Made by a program: the position numbers and the translations under genes
The notes under the pieces: generated by a model
Database searches by the model: none
What the model was told of the DNA's origin: nothing
The model's input: the letters and a program-made list of their open reading frames with translations, nothing else
Shown here: positions 53,895 through 64,000 of the stretch, one piece after another
Numbering within the stretch: the stretch's first letter is position 1
Layout of the letters: every line of letters starts with the position of its first letter
Assembly (NCBI RefSeq): GCF_014356525.2
Contig: NC_052505.1
Coordinates: forward strand, 5,525,836-5,589,835
From: Nilaparvata lugens
Lineage: Eukaryota; Arthropoda; Insecta; Hemiptera; Delphacidae
Direction: 5' to 3'
Length of the DNA: 64,000 nt

Positions 53895-54770
53895 TACTAG
53901 TAGTTCTGTGAACAGTAGACCTCGCGCAGTTATAAACCGCAGCCTCCTCTTACACTGTCCATCAGAGTAAATCCTGTCTGTATGTCGTGTCGGCGAGATA
54001 TCGGTGTGAAAACGGCTAATGGCTATTGTGGTTGGTGTATCAAAAATGCTAACATCAAAAGCGAATCTACTTCAAGACATACTGGCAAAAGGACAGCCCG
54101 AGTTTAAAGCAGAGAAAGTTCGAGAGACAATACTATGTTGTTTTAGTTATTAATTGCATGCGTTATTGCACGCAATCAATAGTTCATTTAATAGTGTATA
54201 AATTTGCATTCAATGAGGCATGCAATTTATAGTCTACACAGCAGCTGATTTTTTACCAAGTAAAGGTGCGTACAGATATACGCGTCGCGAACATGAGCAA
54301 TTCACTTTTAATCAGCTGACTATATCTGTATTTTTACAGAAACGTTATAAGATATAATCTGATATAAAAAGCTTGGCATCAGCTGATTAAAAGTGAATTT
54401 CTCATGTTGACGGCGCGTAAATCTGTACGCACCTTTACATTGAGATATTGAATTGCATGCGTCATGACATGCAAATTTATAATCAACTCGACAGCTGATT
54501 TATGATGAATAATTCTATAGTCTGATTTTTACTCTAATATTGGCGTACGAAGGAGGCTCCTTTTTCCTTTTATATTATCCTTGAAATGCAAAATTTCAAA
54601 AAACCTTGTATATACGTCGACGCGCAATTTAAAAAGGAACATACCTGTCAAATTTCATGAAAATCTGTTACCGCTTTTCGCCGTAAATGCTCAACATATA
54701 AACATTAAAACATTAAGGGAAATGCCATCGACTTGAATCTTGGACCTCACTTCGTTCGTTCAACAATGTA
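53895..54770 (-). mobile_element. Composite interspersed element, reverse copy, with a nested hairpin MITE
   Basis: From 'TAGTTCTGTGAACAGTAGAC' to 'TTGGACCTCACTTCG'. The AAGGTGCGTACAGAT MITE (54263-54437) is inserted in it. Confidence 0.7.
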
Positions 54771-54837
54771 AATCAAATACTGCCATCATAACGTGGACCT
54801 CACTATAGCCCAAACCGCTCAAACCTCAACCTTGCGT

Positions 54838-55257
54838 CGATTTATCATGAAATGTTGAATGTGCTATGAAAATTCGGCCTGATGGTTTAGATTTTGTGTT
54901 GTGGCTCTGTCAAGACTTCCGGTTATTAGTGAGTGATTACGTTATCCTTGGAGTCGCTTTTCACGCCAACCTTTGTTCTTATCAGCGTAGGTAGATGTTG
55001 GGTGTTGTGGGGGGGGGGGGGGTAGGTGTTAATGATATTAATGTGTTCGGTAGGCGCGTGCTCGAGTACTCGCATGCGCAGTGTTTGATTTTCTGGCTGG
55101 GCTGGGGGAGCGGGGGAATGGATCGAAGCGTTCGACCTAGTTGACGGTGGGGAGCGACAGTCACCCAAGTTGACGCACGCGCTCTTCCTATCGATAGTCA
55201 CGCTTTCGATAATAATACATCGATAGTAGCACATTGAATAATATCGATAGTAGAACT
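54838..55257. promoter_or_regulatory. GC-rich segment with DRE-type TATCGATA motifs (promoter-like)
   Basis: TATCGATA at 55189-55196 and 55242-55249, ATCGATAG at 55219; a poly-G run at about 55010-55022. TATCGATA is the DREF site of many Drosophila housekeeping promoters. No exon follows in either direction that I can recognise. Confidence 0.3.
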
Positions 55258-55459
55258 TTTCGAGACTAAGATTTCTTATTTACAAATTTCATCAAATCAA
55301 ACAACTAAATAATCTAAGAATAACAAAGCTTATCTACTGCTCATATGCTCAATCTGTATTACAGTATGGCATTCGGGCTTGGGGGGTTGCTTTGAAAGCT
55401 CATTTTAAAAAACGTTTTATTATCCAAAAACACCTTATTAAAAACTATTTTAGGTAAAC

Positions 55460-55964
55460 TTGTAATATAAATATGAAGAAAATAAAAATCTCAGTACCCT
55501 TTTTTAAAATATTTTATCACAACATGTTTCGGTCATTTATGCCATTTTCAAGTGATATGAATTAAATAAATAAATACTACTGGAAGATTCTTATTTTGAT
55601 CATATGTTAGTGTAGATCATATGTTTTTATGAACTAGGCTGTAAATTTTGGGTTTAAATTCGCATGATTCATATCATTTTATGCCATTTATAAAGCAGCA
55701 AAATTAAACAGAGATAAAATAATAAACTTAATCCAATTAGACACCAATAACCCCATTTTTGATAGAATCATGCGAATTTAAACCCAAAATTTACAGTCCT
55801 AGTTCATAAAAACATATGAATAAACTAACATATGATCAAAATAAGAATCTTCCAGTAGTATTCATTTAATTCATATCACTTAAAAATGGCATAAATGACC
55901 GAAACATGTTGTGATAAAATATTTAAAAAAAAGGGTACTGAGATTTTTATTTTCTTCATATTTA
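55460..55964. mobile_element. Foldback element, family 2, with 14-bp TSD
   Basis: TATTTTAGGTAAAC flanks it at 55446-55459 and 55965-55978. Arms of about 200 bp carry 'ATAAAAATCTCAGTACCC' and 'ACATGTTTCGGTCATTTATG'. An asymmetric end (TTGTAAT) is present on the left only. Confidence 0.8.
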
Positions 55965-55979
55965 TATTTTAGGTAAACC

Positions 55980-56740
55980 TCGTCTTTATCCAACAAAATA
56001 TTTATTCAACGAGTTTAAAGTTTCAACAGTCCATCAATTATATATTGAAATTGATTTATTTTCTTCTTCTTTTACAAAAATACAATATATATACATTATA
56101 AAATGTGAAGAAGGCTCCTCATATGGGCAAATATATTAAAAAATAAATAAAGAAATAATAAAGATATTTTTCTATTTCGTTAATCAAACCTCAATTTACG
56201 ACCTTCCAGAAATAGGTTTAAAAATATAAGAATGGATCTTAATGTTTGCCAGAGACAATACATTTACCTAGCTAATAAATCAATCAACAAAATTCTAGAT
56301 CACCTTATGGAGCATATTAATCGAAATTCTGTTACATTGCTCAAAAAAGAACTATTGAATGGATAATTACCAGTAAAATCGAGGACATACTTTTTGAGTG
56401 ACTCTTATCTTTGTTTCAATAGTACCCTATGTGTGCCATCTCTCTTTCTTTCTCTTCTCCTTCTTTCTTTCACTCTTATTCCACCTATTCATCATCTTCT
56501 TTTATTAAATATTATATTATATAATTTCTTATTTCATCGTTTGTAAGTTCTTAATGACTCTATCGAATTTGTATTAGCAACTCTCACCTGCGCACAGGAT
56601 TTTCCTTGCAGGTGATTGGTTTCTTTTATTTTTGCTGAAAGTTTTTTTTTTGTATATTTATTGTTTCTGAAGAACCAATTAAGAATTTTTGAATTTGAAT
56701 TTTGAAAAAAATTGAAATATGCCATCAATTTAGTAAGTGT
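55980..56740. other. Non-coding AT-rich stretch
   Basis: No gene seen. A pyrimidine-rich tract (CTTTCTTTC type) occurs at about 56445-56475. Confidence 0.5.
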
Positions 56741-56743
56741 GTA

Positions 56744-57520
56744 TAGTGTGGTCCACGTTTTAATGCTAGAATAGAATGACTGCCTTCATTTTATACCTGG
56801 GAGGGCGAAGTTAAGGCGCAGTCGGCCCTCTCTTACACTTAACCCTCGCGTGTTAAGCCCTCACTAGTGGCCACACTTAGCCCTCTCCTAGTGGAGAAAG
56901 ATAGGAGTACAGCGTTGCCGATTCTCTGCTTTGCTTCAATTTTTTTTATTATAAATAAAATATACCACTGCCACGGCTTTCTATAGAAGATAGCGGCGAA
57001 ACGCGGTAATAGATTTTCATGAAATTTGACAGTTATATGTTCCTTTTTAAATTGCGCGTCGACGTATATACAAAGTTTTTGAAGCCTCCCTCATACGCCA
57101 ATATTAGAGTAAAAATCAGACTATAGTATTATCCATAATTAATCAGTTGTCGAGTGGATTATAAATTGCATGCAATGACGCATGCAATTCAATATCACAA
57201 TGTAACTTAGTGAAAAAACAGCTGTTGTGTGGACTATTAATTGCATGCAGTGAGGCATGCAATTGATAACTTGTAGTAGCATAGTATTTTCTTCCGACTT
57301 TTCTCTGCTTTCAACTCGGTAAGCTTTTGATGGTAGCTGTTTACATCAAATTATTAGCATTGTTGATACAACAACCCAAACAGCCATTAGTCGTTTATAC
57401 ACCGATATCTCGTCGACACGACAGGACAGGACAGAATTTATTCTGATGGACAGTATTAGAGGAACTGTGGTTTATAACTGCGCGAGGTCAACTGTTCACA
57501 GAACTACTGGTCTATTGTGC
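56744..57520 (+). mobile_element. Composite of a TATAGTG-family end and a composite-element copy
   Basis: Starts 'TATAGTGTGGTCCACGTTTT' and from about 56995 follows the composite element ('GCGCGTCGACGTATATACAA') to 'GTTCACAGAACTACT'. A block of CCCTC/GAGGG repeats lies at 56810-56890. Confidence 0.6.
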
Positions 57521-57602
57521 TACAAGATTTTCAGTTACCCTAAAAATAAAGTGACCTTGAAAATAGTTTCACCTTATGTATCTCATTTCTGTATAGGGCT
57601 AC

Positions 57603-57952
57603 TTGTAATATAAATAAGAATAAAAATCTCAATACACTTTTTAAATTATTTTATTACAACATGTTTCAATTTTGATGCCATTTTCGAGTGATAATATGAA
57701 GTAAATAAATAAATACTGCTGGAAGATTCTTATTTTTGATTATATGTTAGTGTATTCATATGATTTTATGAACTAGGACTGTGAATTTTGGATTTAAATT
57801 TATAACACCAATAACCCTATTTTTACTTTCCTTGCCCTATTACCATAGGTAAGGAAAGTATTGCTTTCCGAAAAAAATTAAGGTACCCCAATTTCTTAAT
57901 TTCTATACGTTTCAAGGTCCCCTGAGTCCGAAAAAGTGGTTTTTGGGTGTTG

Positions 57953-58031
<79 letters not shown>

Positions 58032-59148
58032 TATGTCTGTGAACACGATAACTCCATTCCTAATTAACTGATTGACTTGAAATTTTAAACTTAAGGTCCT
58101 TATACCATGAGGATCCGACAATAAGATATTCAATAAAATTCAATTCAAGATGGCGGAGAAAATGGCGGATAATTACTAAAAACCATGTTTTTCACGTTTT
58201 TCTCGAAAACGACTCTAACGATTTTTTTCAAATTTATACCATGGATAGCTATTTATAAGCCCTATCAACTGGCATGAGTTTCATCTCTGAGAAAATTTCA
58301 GGAGCTCCGTAATATTCTTGAGAAAAATGGCGGATAATCACTAAAAAACCATGTTTTTCACGGTTTTCTCGAAAACGGCTCTAACGATTTTCTTCAAATT
58401 TATACCATGGATAGCTATCCATAAGCCCTATCAAATGACATGAGTTTTTTTCTGGGAGAATTGCAGGAGCACTGTAATATTCTTGAGAAAAATGGCGGAT
58501 AATTGCTAATAAAACCATGTTTTTCACGATTTTCTCAAAAATAACTTGACCGATTTTTTTTCAAATTCATACACTGTTTAGTTATTTATCAGCTCTATCA
58601 ACTGGCATAAGTCTCCTTCCTGGGAAACCAATGGGGGGTCCACCCCATCCTTGGGAAATGGACTTAGTAACCTCCTTCTCGTGCATGAGGTAGGTAGTCT
58701 AGGTAGCGCAGTTCATAAAAAGATCACATAGTCGAGATATTTCATCTGTAGAACAGCTGTTCTGACGACTTTAACAAAATGACGACTAAAAAAAATCATC
58801 GAATTTCACAATTCACACAAAGAAAAAGTACTCTGAAAACAATATTATATATACACATATACAGAAGTCTGATCATAGTTTCAAATATGAGCAAGGAAAG
58901 TTGTGTGAGTGTTCCACACCAGATTTTTGATAGAGTCATGCAAATTTAAATTCAAAATTTACAGTTCTAGCTCATAAAATCATATGAATACACTAACATA
59001 TGATCAAAAATAAGAATCTTCCAGCAATATTTATTTACTTCATATCACTTGAAAATTACATCAATGTTGAAACATGTTGTGATAAAATAATTTAAAAAGT
59101 GTACTGAGATTTTTATTTTTCTTTCTATTTAGATTTACCTTGTATGCC
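57603..59148. mobile_element. Foldback element, family 2, with a nested (GT)n-bearing element
   Basis: Outer arms match 55460-55964 ('CTGGAAGATTCTTATTTTTG' on the left, its complement on the right). The nested element (about 57828-58925) starts 'TTTCCTTGCCCTATTACCAT', carries the GT repeat and several 'AAAATGGCGGATAA' phrases, and ends near 'AAGGAAAGTTGTGTGAGTGT'. Confidence 0.7.
57955..58024. repeat. (GT)n microsatellite
   Basis: About 33 GT dinucleotides. It is positioned inside the nested element at 57828-58925. Confidence 0.95.
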
Positions 59149-59171
59149 TTTTGAATACTCAAGGAAATGGG

Positions 59172-59560
59172 CGGGAAAGTTCTACTATAGTATCGAATGT
59201 GTTTCTATCGATGTGTTAGTATCGAACGTGTTACTATCGATACCAATAGCGCAAGCGCCAATGTGGGTTTTTGTCGCTCCCGACTGTCAAGTGCCTGACA
59301 GGAGCCTGTGATATGTGCTAGTCTGCTGCCAGTGTCGTCTGTCGCTGTGTAGGCGATTCCGTGAGCCGTGACGGATAATGTGCAAATGATCGCTTCAAGT
59401 CCCGTGCAAGTCTCGCCTCTATAAACATCCCAACGGTTATCAGTTTACTACTCTTATCATAGTCTACTATTACAGTTCACACGCATTAATCAAGCTCCAC
59501 CGTCTCAGTGCTGTGTTGGATGCATTAGGCTATCATTGTCGTTAGGCTCCACAATATTTC
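59172..59560. promoter_or_regulatory. Second promoter-like segment with TATCGATA, inverted relative of 55142-55257
   Basis: TATCGATA at 59235-59242, TATCGATG at 59206-59213. The first 130 bp are an inverted, diverged copy of 55142-55257. Downstream sequence is GC-richer and CGT-rich to about 59480, as in a 5' UTR, but no start codon or donor can be assigned. Confidence 0.3.
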
Positions 59561-59741
59561 GGCGCTAATTAATCCATACAATGACCTACCCTCTGTTAAT
59601 CTGATACCTTGGCTTATTGATTATATCATCCCACTCGTTTACGTCCACTTCAATAGTAGTCACCTCAAGTTTGAATATTGAGGTGCCCTAATTTCATAAG
59701 TTTGCTTCCTTACCTGTATAATCTAATCCTTAATTGAAAAT

Positions 59742-60670
59742 CTCCAGCAATCTGTATTGTATTCCCAATCTCTTTTATTAATTTAATGCTTATAAATTTG
59801 ATACTGTTGATGCTAAAAAATAATGTTAAATTTAAATCCAATCATCATTTTTCTTATAGAATTCATGGAAATTAGTTAGCCTGAATTATTTATTTTCTAT
59901 TAAAAATAAATATATTTTTTAATAATATATAGCCTACATTTTTTATGATGTTGATGCTAATGTTAATGAATTTGATAGTGTAAATACTAAAAATTAATGT
60001 TAAATTCAATGCCGATCCTTATTTTTCCCATAGAATTCATGGAAATTAGTTAGCCTTATTAATTTATTTTTATTAAATAAATATTACATGTTTAATCTAA
60101 TCTTTAATTAAAAATCTCCAGCAATCTGTATTGTATTCCCATTTTTTATGATGTTGATGCTAGTGTTAATGAATTTGATAGTGTAAATACTGAAAATTAA
60201 TGTTAAATTCAATGCCGATCCTTATTTTTCTCATAGAATTCATGGAAATTAGTTGGCCTGATTAATTTATTTTTATTAAATAAATATTACCTGATTAATC
60301 TAATCTTTAATTAAAAATCTCCAGCAATCTGTATTGTATTCCCATTTTTTATGATGTTGATACTAATGTTAATGAGTTTGATAGTGTAAATACTGAAAAT
60401 TGAGTTAAATTCAATGCCGATCCTTATTTTTCTCATAGAATTCATGGAAATTAGTTGGCCTGATTAATTTACTTTTTATTAAATAAATATTACCTGATTA
60501 ATCTAATCTTTAATTAAAAATCTCCAGCAATCTGTATTGTATTCCCATTTTTTATGATGTTGATGCTAATGTTAATGAATTTGATAGTGTAAATACTGAA
60601 AATTGAGTTAAATTTAATGCAAATCATAATTTTTCTCATAGAATTCATGGAAATTAGTTAGCCTGATTAA
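59742..60670. repeat. AT-rich tandem array, 203-bp units
   Basis: 'TCTCCAGCAATCTGTATTGT' occurs at 59741, 60115, 60318 and 60521; 'TAGAATTCATGGAAATTAGT' follows each. The first interval is longer (about 373 bp) and holds a variant unit. Confidence 0.85.
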
Positions 60671-61199
60671 TTTATTTTCTATTAAAAATAGAACAGAATA
60701 GAATAGAATTTATTGTTTCTCATAAACAACAGTACAATATTACAAGAAAAACAAAACAAAGATATTATCCAAATTTATCAAATGCTTTGGCTCAAAAATA
60801 TAACAATGTAAGAATACAAGGAAATATTTCTCATAAATAATTAAATATTTCAAATAAATATATTCATTTCAGACTATGTGTAACCTTATCTAAATTTGGG
60901 AGAGGAATAGCACAGGGTTACATTATTTTTCTCTCCCTATAATTTTGATGATGTACTTAATGTATTGTAATGTAGCCGATTATTTGACATGAATTTTCAC
61001 AATCCGAGAGCATCCATTGTTTAAAAATTAAAAGTGTCGACGGTGGTGAAAACTCATGACAAGTAAAATTGGACTGGAGAATATGTGTCAAATAATCTGG
61101 TACATTACAGAATGAATCAATAAATCAAATCAGAGCTAGTGATGATTTTGATAGTTAGTAGCCTACTATAAATAAATATTGAAATCAATGCTAATAAAT

Positions 61200-61590
61200 A
61201 ATTTTTTAATACAGTTCATGAGAATAAATTTACTTTTACACTCAATTAAAATTTTTAACAATCTATTATATTCCCATTTATTTTCTTCATCAAATTAATG
61301 CCAATCAACTAGATAGAAAATGCTAAAAATTTATTTGAATTTAATGCTAATCACAATTAATTTACTTTTACACTCAATTAAAAATCTCTAACAATCTATT
61401 GTATTCCCATTTATTTCCTTCATCAAATTAATGCTAATGAACTAGATAGAAAATGCTAAAACTTGATTTTAATTTAATGCTAATCACAATAAATATTCAC
61501 TTTTACACTCAATTAAAAATCTCTGATAATCTATTATATTCCTATTTATTTTCTTCATCAAATTAATGCCAATGAACTCAAATTCAAATC
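61200..61590. repeat. AT-rich tandem array, about 125-130-bp units
   Basis: Around 'TTACTTTTACACTCAATTAA' and 'TTCTTCATCAAATTAATGCC', three units with scattered changes. Confidence 0.75.
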
Positions 61591-61819
61591 AAATCAAAGT
61601 TTATTTCCATTCAGAATACATTTCACAAACATAAATATAGATTACAATTTTATGGAAAAATTAGCATCCGCAAAGAAACTAGAACTAGATAGAAAATGCT
61701 TAAAATTTATTTGAATTTAATGTTAATCACTATTTTTCTCATAGAATTCATCGGAATTAGAAATCAACGCCAATGCTAATTATTTATCAGTGGATACAAT
61801 TATTACAAATCATATAAAT

Positions 61820-62330
61820 ATGATTAGGATAGAACAACAGGCTTGGCCCAAAACTATTCTGTTCCCAAATTTTGATAATGAATAACATGTCCAAAGAAAT
61901 AGGTTATGCTTGAAAGTTCAAACTCAGTTTTTCTCTAAAAAATATGTTTGAACTAGAAATTTCGAATTTAGTAAGATTGAAACATCAAATTATAGTCAAA
62001 TATTATAATTATCACTGCACATTAAATAAATTTAGTTATTTCAGAGAATATTGAGGCCACTAACAACTCACAACTCCTAAAATGAATATGTTTAGGATAG
62101 AACAACAGGCTTGGCCCAAAACTATTCTGTTCCCAAATTTTGATAATGAATGTCCAAAGAAATAGGTTATGCTTGAAAGTTCAAACTCAGTTTTTCTCTA
62201 AAAAATATATATATAAGAACTAGAAATTTCGAATTTAGTAAGATTAAAACATCAAATTATAGTTGAATATTATAATTATCACTGCACATTGAATAAATTC
62301 ATTTATTTCAGAGAATTTTGAGGCCAAAAA
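61820..62330. repeat. Direct repeat, about 270-bp units
   Basis: 'GGATAGAACAACAGGCTTGG' at about 61827 and 62094, each followed by 'CCCAAAACTATTCTGTTCCC' and 'ATCAAATTATAG'. Confidence 0.85.
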
Positions 62331-62974
62331 TACAAAATATACAAATACACTAATTATGTGGTAGTTGTTACTAAAAATCAATGCTGGAATTAATGCTAAT
62401 GAATTTTTTCCTTTTTACAATTGGATATCCAAAATACCCGAATAATGATTATTTTTAGTAGTGTTTTATATACAATAAAATAAGGGCACTAGTTATCCTC
62501 TGTAATTAATGGTGAAATGCATAAAAACTGCTGATGAATATTTTTCTCTTAGAATTCATGAGTTAGGAAACTATTATATGTATGTATTCGATGCTCCCAT
62601 ATTCGGTCATGCTCGAAAGAGCTTGCATATGTGTAATGTTACTTTATGTAATATTAAATAAATTGAATGATAATGAAAACATTATCTATTTATCGGAGTT
62701 AGGATGAATTGATTCATTTCTGCTTAATCAAAACTTTCAACACTTCATTCAAATCTGTATATGGTACCGTTTCTATGAATTATGTTAGGTATCAGAATGT
62801 GGTTTACTCATGCATGATATCCACAGCAAGGTCACGAGGAAAAATAAAAAATAACTAACAATATTCAGTTGACATACTTGCTATTCTACTAGATAATAAT
62901 CAGTTTGTTTGACAGTTTTCCTACTACACATGCAAACTCAATTATGCATGAGGATCTCTCTAAACTCTGCTAAA

Positions 62975-63330
62975 AATGCCATGTATTAGTTGAAATTTCA
63001 TCACTCCAATAGTAATTTCATGGAGTTTTAAAATGAACCTCCTTCCATCGAAGGGTTCACCGTTGAAAATTCAATGTATTAGTTGATTAAAATTCCATCA
63101 CTCTAGTAATATCATGACGTTCTATAGATAAGCCTCTTTCCATCCAAGTATTCACAGTTAAAAATTTAATGTATTAGTTATTTACTCTACTAGTCATTTC
63201 ATGACATTTTATGAATAAACCTTCCATCCAAGGATTCACAGTTAAAACTTGAATGTATTAGTTACTTAAAATTCCATCATCTAGTTATTTCATGACGCTT
63301 TACAAATAAACCTTCTTTCATTCATGAATT
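62975..63330. repeat. Tandem array, about 80-100-bp units
   Basis: 'ATGTATTAGTTGA'-type starts at about 62980, 63074, 63168 and 63252, each followed by 'TTTCATGAC/G' and 'CCATC.AAG..TTCACAGTTAAAA'. Confidence 0.7.
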
Positions 63331-63653
63331 CACATTGAAAATAGCACTTTGTGCTTCGTGCTAAAGTCCTTAAAGAGGAATTTGTCACATTTTCAATGCT
63401 CAGTTGATTATGGAACACAATCTTGGTCACTACAGTATTCTATTTCGTAGAATTTACTCTAAATTCATTCCACAAATAATTTCTCCTCTCCCTTTAAGTT
63501 AATATTAAATCCAATTTAGTTTTACATATTGGACAATATCCCCCAATGTATAAAAACACTTCCCCCAATGTATTTATTCACTTATTTTCATTCTTACTAA
63601 GAAAAAACACAGACCCACCAAATCTTAAACATATAATTTTTAGTTTATAGAAT

Positions 63654-63766
63654 ATAATTATAGTACCCTTTTAAAATTAATAAAAAAAAACAAGAATACA
63701 AATTGAAACGTAACTGTATTCTTGTTTTTTAATATTTTATTAATTTTAAAAGGGTACTATAATTCT
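63654..63766. repeat. AT-rich hairpin with TAGTACCCTTTTAAAA arms
   Basis: 'TAGTACCCTTTTAAAATTAA' faces 'TTAATTTTAAAAGGGTACTA'; the centre has 'CAAGAATACA' and its complement 'TGTATTCTTG'. Confidence 0.85.
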
Positions 63767-64000
63767 ATTTTATAAATACAACAAAGTAGCCCTGATTCAT
63801 AATTTTTAGTTTATTCAGAAGGGTTGGAGCGAAATCATTCATTTTTGTATTTATTTATTTTTATTTTTACAAAAATGCACAGATCCATCATATCTGAAAC
63901 ATTTGCGTTTCAAATTCATTACGGAATTTTGTAGCGAAACTATTCAATTCTAGTCTCAACAATAATAAATTTCTATTGAACGATTATGAAGCCATTTATT

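Noticed and set aside
54926..55234. 102-residue minus-strand frame
   Set aside because: Includes a poly-G/poly-Pro artefact; composition is unconvincing and there is no family match.
57912..58133. 73-residue frame with a (TH)n stretch
   Set aside because: Simply the GT microsatellite translated.
1..64000. CRISPR array or prokaryotic operon
   Set aside because: No short regular repeats with unique spacers, no Shine-Dalgarno-led gene runs; GT/AG-spliced exons show a eukaryote.

Overview
The window is insect nuclear DNA: AT-rich, with short exons separated by long introns packed with transposon debris. Unrelated repeat families (a TIR family starting TATAGTGAGGTCCAC, poly-GT-bearing modules, CTAGT-ended short repeats) suggest a repeat-rich hemipteran, possibly a planthopper. 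The species is an inference, not something the sequence proves. I see no bacterial, viral or CRISPR signatures.

Two host genes can be supported. (1) An importin-alpha (karyopherin-alpha) gene of the alpha1/KPNA2/Pendulin type lies on the minus strand, promoter near 41.4-41.5 kb and stop codon at 16,567. Nine coding exons, one of which is present twice, splice in frame into 522 residues: an IBB domain, ARM repeats with an intact Trp/Asn ladder, and an acidic C-terminus. (2) A plus-strand gene begins at 45,229. Its first two exons splice in frame into a basic cytoplasmic N-terminus plus one membrane helix; the remainder is probably beyond the window. The two genes are head to head, about 3.7 kb apart.

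Layout: 0-16 kb is intergenic and repetitive (a 2.1-kb tandem duplication, a 325-bp triplicated repeat, a 5S-rRNA-like sequence, a coding-frame minisatellite, duplicated composite elements, a LINE 3' end). 16.5-41.4 kb is the importin gene, whose introns hold MITEs, foldback elements, a mariner transposase relic, a split LINE and a 1.2-kb inverted repeat. 41.5-45.2 kb holds the divergent promoters and a decayed LINE reverse transcriptase. 45.2-48.8 kb is the start of gene 2, with a LINE relic and a nested hAT-like insertion in its first intron. 48.9-64 kb is a desert of foldbacks, hairpin MITEs and AT-rich tandem arrays, with two related promoter-like segments rich in TATCGATA.

Most unusual is the importin gene's exon 7-8 region. 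The 183-bp exon 7 is duplicated in tandem with only synonymous differences. A 181-bp intronic repeat iterates a decoy copy of its 3' splice site seven times, and the 5' splice site of exon 8 is iterated five times in the next intron. A second notable item is a pair of foldback families with 11-14 bp target-site duplications and a degenerate hammerhead-ribozyme-like core.
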